Positions 6,275 through 10,654 of a stretch of 10,654 bases of DNA are shown here, piece after piece. The position numbers and the translations under genes were made by a program. The notes beneath the pieces are model-generated. The model did not search any database and had not been told where the DNA came from. It was given only the letters and a program-made list of their open reading frames with translations. The stretch is from Wohlfahrtiimonas sp. (GTDB taxonomy: Bacteria; Pseudomonadota; Gammaproteobacteria; Cardiobacteriales; Wohlfahrtiimonadaceae): the NCBI GenBank assembly GCA_030149965.1, contig JASLHB010000012.1:1-10654 (forward strand). Reading direction: 5' to 3'. Position 1 is the stretch's first letter. The number at the start of each line of letters is the position of its first letter.

Positions 6275-7876
6275 ATGTTGCCAACACCTAAAATAACTCG
6301 AAAACAAGCGTTTAACTGGATTGGTATTTGGTTGGCGCTTGTGATTACTGCATGGTTTTGTCGACCATTATTGCCTTATCATGAGTTGGGTGCTGCGGGT
6401 ATTACGTGGGAAATGTGGGTTTCTCAGAGCTTTTGGTTGCCCACATTAAATGGAGAGCTCGTTGATGAGGCTTATCCTCTAGTTCATTGGCTCGAAATAT
6501 TTGTGTGGAAGATATTTGGCGTCAGTGAATTCTCAATTCGTTTTTTAGCGGCTGTATTTAGTATCAGCACGCTTTTTTTAACTGCATTGGCTGCCAAGCA
6601 ATTATGGCCAGAACTACCAAAAGTTAGGGCAAATGCGCCATTGATTTTAATAGGCAGTTTAATTTGGGCAACTTTTGCCACTGCGCATATTGAACAAGTT
6701 TACGTTGCCTTTTTCTTATTGCTCTATATTAATTTCTTAATTAGAGCTTGGAAATACAATTCTTATTGGTGGATTGGCGTTTCATTTTCCGTTTTATTAG
6801 GATTTTTCGTTACAGGCATTGCATTTTTAATTTATGCATTACCAATGTTATTCACATTTCCATTTTGGGTGAAAAGATATTGGAAAATGTATGTTTTATC
6901 TATCATTGCACTGTTGGCTGCATTTTTAGTTTTTTGGACTTGGGGATACTGGGTTAAGTCACAATATTACGAGATTAAGCCATCATTAACAGTTATTATG
7001 GGTTTGCCAAGATTAATTTCCCAGATTAATGATCCTATGCCATTCGGCATGACATTTTTATCATTGATTTTTATTTTATTTCCTTGGGTTTTTTGGTTGC
7101 CACTGTATAAGAATTTTTCTTACATTGATAAAAAAGAGCCTGAATTTAGATTTTGTGCAGCTTGGCTAATTTCATCATTAGCTATTGTTTTGATCACCAT
7201 GAAAACATCTGTTGTACCATTAATCCCAATTTATCCTGCATTTTGTTTGTTGATCGCGCGTATTTATTTTCCTACAGCCAATCGCATCAAGGATGTTGTG
7301 TTGGTTGCGATAGTCATCGCTTTATTGGGTATATTATTAATTATATTATCGATTGTCCATTATTGGATGGATGCTAATCATGCGCTTGAATGGTTATCCG
7401 CCATTTCGCCTATCTGGGGCATTGGTTTATTGGTGTTCAGTGGGATGTTATTATTATTCGCTAAAGAAACGCGTTTAATTACGTTGGCATTAATGAGTGT
7501 TGCCTTAACACTGGCATTTAATTTTGGTGTGATTCGCAGTGCACGAGATTTTTATGATGTCAAGCCTGTTTCTGAGCGTATTAACTGGTATCAAAATAAA
7601 GGATATGCAGTTGCTAATAATGGGCGATATATGGGGCAATATCATTTTTTAGGTCGATTGAAGAATCCATTAATTGTCATTAATGATGAAAGTGATTTTG
7701 CAATATTTAAATCTTTTCACCCAAATGGTAGGATTGTTGTTTATTTAGATAATATAACGCCAAAAATCAGTGAGATTGCTGAATATTATCAGCCTTTTAG
7801 AAATAGATATTTAGCAATATTTGCGGTCGATGACTTAGAAGCTATAAGTTCAGTAATTCAAAAAGCGAGAAAGTAA
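6275..7876 (+). CDS. PMT/ArnT-like inner-membrane glycosyltransferase (GT-C fold), divergent signature residues
   Basis: This 533-residue polytopic membrane protein has the layout of the PMT_2/ArnT superfamily, whose members transfer sugars from polyprenyl-phosphate donors to lipid A or other acceptors on the periplasmic side. One sees an N-terminal span (14-33), a large first periplasmic loop with amphipathic sequence (34-80: LPYHELGAAG, then DEAYPLVHWLEIFVWKIFG), and many further spans up to about residue 418. A soluble C-terminal segment contains YMGQYHFLGRL (452-462), typical of the family's end. Several usually conserved positions differ by eye: the first-loop DE(x)RY is HELGA, EKPPL is EAYPL with no lysine, and the TKGP-like loop is VTGI. 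The real substrate is unknown and activity is uncertain. The start has no clear ribosome binding site and lies 8 nt after the fur stop, so translation may depend on coupling. The next gene starts 1 nt after its stop. Confidence 0.8.
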   Translation: MLPTPKITRKQAFNWIGIWLALVITAWFCRPLLPYHELGAAGITWEMWVSQSFWLPTLNGELVDEAYPLVHWLEIFVWKIFGVSEFSIRFLAAVFSISTLFLTALAAKQLWPELPKVRANAPLILIGSLIWATFATAHIEQVYVAFFLLLYINFLIRAWKYNSYWWIGVSFSVLLGFFVTGIAFLIYALPMLFTFPFWVKRYWKMYVLSIIALLAAFLVFWTWGYWVKSQYYEIKPSLTVIMGLPRLISQINDPMPFGMTFLSLIFILFPWVFWLPLYKNFSYIDKKEPEFRFCAAWLISSLAIVLITMKTSVVPLIPIYPAFCLLIARIYFPTANRIKDVVLVAIVIALLGILLIILSIVHYWMDANHALEWLSAISPIWGIGLLVFSGMLLLFAKETRLITLALMSVALTLAFNFGVIRSARDFYDVKPVSERINWYQNKGYAVANNGRYMGQYHFLGRLKNPLIVINDESDFAIFKSFHPNGRIVVYLDNITPKISEIAEYYQPFRNRYLAIFAVDDLEAISSVIQKARK

Positions 7877-7877
7877 T

Positions 7878-10499
7878 ATGTTCGGTTTTTTTAAGCCAAA
7901 ATGGCAACATCGTAATTCCAATGTCAGAATAAAAGCAATTTGCGAACTAGAACTGGATAAAGAGATTATTTTAAAACTTGCGCAAACTGATAAAGACATC
8001 GATGTGCGCATTGCTGCATTGCAAAAGATTGATGAGCTGAATATTTTGTATGCTTTGTTGCTGCAAGAGCCATGTGAAAAAGGTAAGAATGCAGTTTTAA
8101 AGCAACTATCAGTTGTATTTTTGCAAAACGATTCGTTCGAGAATGCTGTTCATCATTTTATGCAAACAACCGTTCGCCGTGATTTTCCTGTAGCAGATTT
8201 GTTAATGGTTTGTGATCATGCACCATTGAAAGCACTATTATTCTCAAAGATTAATTTACAGAAAGACTTACCTAAATTGGTGGACGCGAATTATGCATTT
8301 TCTATTGAAGAATTAGTATTGATTGATGATTTAGATGTTTTAAATCATTTGGTGAAAAAAGCGAATATTACAGATAAAAAAGTATTGGCCCATTTAAAAA
8401 GTACAATGCAGAAGCAAGAGGATATTGAGCGAAAAATTGCATTGAAGGCAGAGTTATTAACGCAATATGCCGAATTGGCAAAAGCTGAACCATTGGCGCC
8501 CTTGAATGTTCTCAGCACATTAGAAAAAGTATGGAATGAGAATGAGTTGGGCGATGAGAATGTTGCTTTTAAAGAAGCTTATTTAGTTCGCCATAATACT
8601 TATAATGAATTGCGACAAGAAAAAGTTGGTATTTTAGCGCAGTTAACGCAACAAATTGAAGATAATGATTTGGCTGATTCACAGCAAATATTGGCGCAAT
8701 TAAAAAAAATATCAGGCGATTCTTTCTTTTCTACGAAAGAAAAAGCAAATATACAATTACTCATTCAAAAGCTTGATGCTCATATTGTGGATGAGAAAAA
8801 TAAAGCAGAAGCTGAGCGTAGATTGCAAATAAGTAAAGCACAAACAAAAACAGCGGAAGTTGTGACTCAGATAAAACCAGAATCTGTTAAAGCTCCTTTT
8901 GATTATAAGCAGTTTAAGGAAAGCATTCAGCGATTAGAAGTTTTAATAGATGCAGGGAAATTGCAGGAAGCGGAGCAATTAAGTCAAAATTTAAGTAATG
9001 AATTAAAAGTTTTAGGCAATGCAAAAGATGCAGTAAATGTGACACGCCTATTAAAGCAAGCAACTCAGCCTTTGTATGATCAATTAGATACTGCGCGCTG
9101 GGGAATTTATCAAAGTTTAGAAATATTGTGCGATCAAGCGGAAGCTTTAGCGAATAGTGTTTCGATTGACTTGATCAGCATAACTTTGAAAAAACTGCGT
9201 GAAGATTGGAATCTGTCAAAAAGTGGGATTGCAAAAGTTCCACAAAAATTGCATCAGCGTTTTGAATCTGCATGTCAATCCGCGCATCAACGTTTAGTCA
9301 ATGAGCGTGATCAAAATAATCAAGCGCGTGTCGTTTATTTGAATGAAGCAAAAGAATTATTGAATGCATTGTCGCAATGGATTCAACAGATTGATTGGCA
9401 GAATCCGAATTGGGCGAATTTGATTGAAATGCGTCAAAAGTTCTTGCAGGAATGGAATCGCTATTTAACTCAATATTCAACGGATGGTGCTTTAAGTTAT
9501 GGCACGCCACTGTTTTTGGCGAAAGATAAGCACAAATTAGAAAATTCCATGAGAAAAATTTTGAAGCCATTAGATGCAGCAATGCAAAATGAGCGCCAAA
9601 AAGAGAAGAAACGCCGTACAGATGAAATTGCTTTGTTACAAATGTTATTAGATGAAGAAAGAATTTTAGAAGCTATTGATAAGGCGAAGCACTTTAATAA
9701 AACTTTCAGTCCAACTGTTCGATCAAAAAGACATGATGAAAATTTATTGTGGAAGCAATTGCGTGTTGTGAATGATCAAATCTTCGCATTACGAGAAGAA
9801 TACGTTTCAGTTGAAGAGAATGAAAAAGCGCATAATGCTAAACAAAAACGTATTGTATTAAATGAATTGAAAGAATTGTGTTCATCCATTCATGATGATA
9901 GTCAGATTCATTTGATCGAAACTGAGTTGAAAAAAATAGAGGGTCGTTGGGCAAATATTGGCTTAGTTGCAAAGCAGGATTTTATAAAATTTGAAAATGA
10001 GTTCAAATCTTTTGCGCACAAAATACATCAGCAATTATATTCGATGGATCAACAAAAAGAAATCGATCAGCGTGATGCTTTATTGAAAACTTCATTGCTC
10101 ATTGGTGAATTAGAAGCAAAAGTTGTAAAGAGTGAATCCATTACAATTGAAGCTCAGTTATATGAATCTGCTGATGCAATTTTGAGAAAACGATTAAAAA
10201 ATTTAGAGCAAGCGAGTGTAGGCCAGCGCAATGCGCAAGAATCTTTAATGGAAAAAATGGCCGAAGCCAAACAATTGGCATTTGAGCTTGTATTATCCCG
10301 AGAGATTCTATTAGATATCGTTTCGCCAGAGGAAGATCGTGCCGCTCGTTTAGTCATGCAAGTTCAAATTTTAGAAGCAGCAATGAAAAATCAGCGTAAT
10401 GAAAAAGATAAAAAACATCAATTAAAATCCTTGGATGAGAAATGGCTAGAAAATATTGTTGGGATTGTTCCTGAATCTCTTTATCAGCGTTTCAAATAA
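7878..10499 (+). CDS. Large HEAT-like/DUF349 repeat protein of unknown function
   Basis: The 873-residue product is soluble and highly helical, with no signal peptide. Residues about 12-64 look like HEAT-type helical repeats (NVRIKAICELE, then DVRIAALQKIDE). Charged coiled-coil-like helices occupy about 175-335. From about 410 to the end there are three or four DUF349-type units, recognised by a helical segment ending in W with a following RF or equivalent: REDWNLSKSGIAKVPQKLHQRF (441-462), FLQEWNRYL (522-530), KKIEGRWANIGLVAKQDFIKF (685-705) and DEKWLENIVGIVPESLYQRFK (853-873). The last unit is cut short after its RF. Proteins of this type are widespread in Gammaproteobacteria; I know of no established biochemical role. 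It starts 1 nt after the glycosyltransferase stop, with GAG about 8 nt before the ATG, so it belongs to the fur transcript unless an internal promoter exists. Confidence 0.87.
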   Translation: MFGFFKPKWQHRNSNVRIKAICELELDKEIILKLAQTDKDIDVRIAALQKIDELNILYALLLQEPCEKGKNAVLKQLSVVFLQNDSFENAVHHFMQTTVRRDFPVADLLMVCDHAPLKALLFSKINLQKDLPKLVDANYAFSIEELVLIDDLDVLNHLVKKANITDKKVLAHLKSTMQKQEDIERKIALKAELLTQYAELAKAEPLAPLNVLSTLEKVWNENELGDENVAFKEAYLVRHNTYNELRQEKVGILAQLTQQIEDNDLADSQQILAQLKKISGDSFFSTKEKANIQLLIQKLDAHIVDEKNKAEAERRLQISKAQTKTAEVVTQIKPESVKAPFDYKQFKESIQRLEVLIDAGKLQEAEQLSQNLSNELKVLGNAKDAVNVTRLLKQATQPLYDQLDTARWGIYQSLEILCDQAEALANSVSIDLISITLKKLREDWNLSKSGIAKVPQKLHQRFESACQSAHQRLVNERDQNNQARVVYLNEAKELLNALSQWIQQIDWQNPNWANLIEMRQKFLQEWNRYLTQYSTDGALSYGTPLFLAKDKHKLENSMRKILKPLDAAMQNERQKEKKRRTDEIALLQMLLDEERILEAIDKAKHFNKTFSPTVRSKRHDENLLWKQLRVVNDQIFALREEYVSVEENEKAHNAKQKRIVLNELKELCSSIHDDSQIHLIETELKKIEGRWANIGLVAKQDFIKFENEFKSFAHKIHQQLYSMDQQKEIDQRDALLKTSLLIGELEAKVVKSESITIEAQLYESADAILRKRLKNLEQASVGQRNAQESLMEKMAEAKQLAFELVLSREILLDIVSPEEDRAARLVMQVQILEAAMKNQRNEKDKKHQLKSLDEKWLENIVGIVPESLYQRFK

Positions 10500-10582
10500 A
10501 TTGAGTTTTATTAAGCCTTGAGGTTTGGTAGAATTGCCAAGTTCGAATGATCAATTGATTATATTTTAGGAAAACAACAATT
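10500..10582. other. Spacer between the DUF349 gene and ppiD
   Basis: This 83-nt spacer holds a probable extended -10 element (10526-10534), a small imperfect inverted repeat TTGGT...GCCAA overlapping it, and a 10-bp palindrome ATCAATTGAT (10550-10559) in the presumed leader. AGGA about 11 nt before the ATG serves as the ribosome binding site for the next gene. No stem followed by a T tract is present, so I see no Rho-independent terminator for the upstream operon. Confidence 0.5.
10526..10534 (+). promoter_or_regulatory. Candidate extended -10 promoter element of the ppiD-like gene
   Basis: TGGTAGAAT combines a TGn extension with TAGAAT, one mismatch from the sigma70 consensus. The leader would be about 40 nt long. 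The -35 region is not clear: TTGAGT at 10501 is too far upstream at 22 nt. In E. coli ppiD is under heat-shock and envelope-stress control, but I see no matching sites here. Confidence 0.4.
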
Positions 10583-10654
10583 ATGATGCAGTATATTCGC
10601 GAACGAGCGACGAGTAAATTTGCTAAGTTTCTATTCTTAGGGATTATCATCTCT
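10583..10654 (+). CDS. ppiD: N-terminus of PpiD/SurA_N-type periplasmic folding factor, partial
   Basis: ATGATG at 10583 opens a frame that continues to the window edge and gives 24 residues beginning MMQYIRERATSKFAKFLFLG, followed by IIIS. PpiD proteins begin this way: a short positively charged amphipathic segment (I-R-x-x-A), then a single membrane anchor, then a periplasmic SurA-like and parvulin domain. In the family the protein is anchored in the inner membrane at the Sec exit and helps periplasmic folding of outer-membrane proteins. AGGA lies about 11 nt before the first ATG. Only the cytoplasmic tip and the start of the membrane span are visible, so the assignment rests on the N-terminal pattern and could be confused with other small single-span proteins. 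Confidence 0.6.
   Translation, partial: MMQYIRERATSKFAKFLFLGIIIS

Noticed and set aside
9298..9582. Open frames antisense to the DUF349 gene and other antisense frames such as 1538-1750 and 5438-5629
   Set aside because: They lie inside strongly supported genes, show no family resemblance, and have no convincing ribosome binding sites; they are shadows of the real genes.
10526..10541. Small hairpin TTGGT...GCCAA as terminator of the fur-DUF349 operon
   Set aside because: The stem is short with one G-T pair and is not followed by a T tract; the segment fits better as part of a promoter.

Overview
The window is about 10.6 kb of ordinary, gene-dense bacterial chromosome with low GC (clearly AT-rich in codon use and in the spacers). 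Full-length, readily recognisable proteins match gammaproteobacterial families: Fur with two CxxC zinc pairs, K34-type EF-P, class I fructose-1,6-bisphosphatase, and a petABC cluster followed by sspAB. The petABC-sspAB order and the PVWY form of cytochrome b point to Gammaproteobacteria. The low GC suggests an AT-rich lineage (Cardiobacteriales-like would fit), but the genus cannot be fixed from the sequence alone. There are no insertion sequences, phage genes, tRNAs, rRNAs or CRISPR arrays.

Layout. Positions 1-5679 are all on the minus strand. Reading in the direction of transcription the order is fbp, efp, petA (Rieske), petB (cytochrome b), petC (cytochrome c1), a strong Rho-independent terminator, sspA, sspB, and the first codons of a probable cobB-type sirtuin running off the left edge. 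petA/petB overlap by 1 nt (TAATG) and petB/petC by 4 nt (ATGA), so the cytochrome bc1 subunits are translationally coupled. A 176-nt divergent spacer (5680-5855) separates this block from the plus-strand run fur, a PMT/ArnT-like membrane glycosyltransferase, a large HEAT/DUF349 protein, and the first 24 codons of a PpiD-like periplasmic chaperone at the right edge.

How the genes fit together. petABC encode ubiquinol:cytochrome c reductase of the aerobic respiratory chain. SspA is an RNA-polymerase-associated stringent-starvation protein and SspB the ClpXP delivery adaptor. EF-P relieves ribosome stalling at proline runs and Fbp commits carbon to gluconeogenesis. Fur is the iron-responsive repressor. 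The two genes after fur are tightly packed (8 nt and 1 nt gaps) and look co-transcribed with it.

I see no convincing new multi-gene system. The points most worth a second look are: (1) the perfect 24-bp terminator palindrome placed only a few bases before the sspA ribosome binding site; (2) the SspB linker, which is a lysine-rich run of four pentapeptide repeats rather than the acidic linker of E. coli; (3) the PMT-family glycosyltransferase, which lacks the usual acidic/lysine signature residues although its fold is intact; and (4) the coupling of that enzyme to fur and to an 873-residue DUF349 protein of unknown function. Two start sites (fbp and petA) should be placed downstream of the longest open frame because of their ribosome binding sites.
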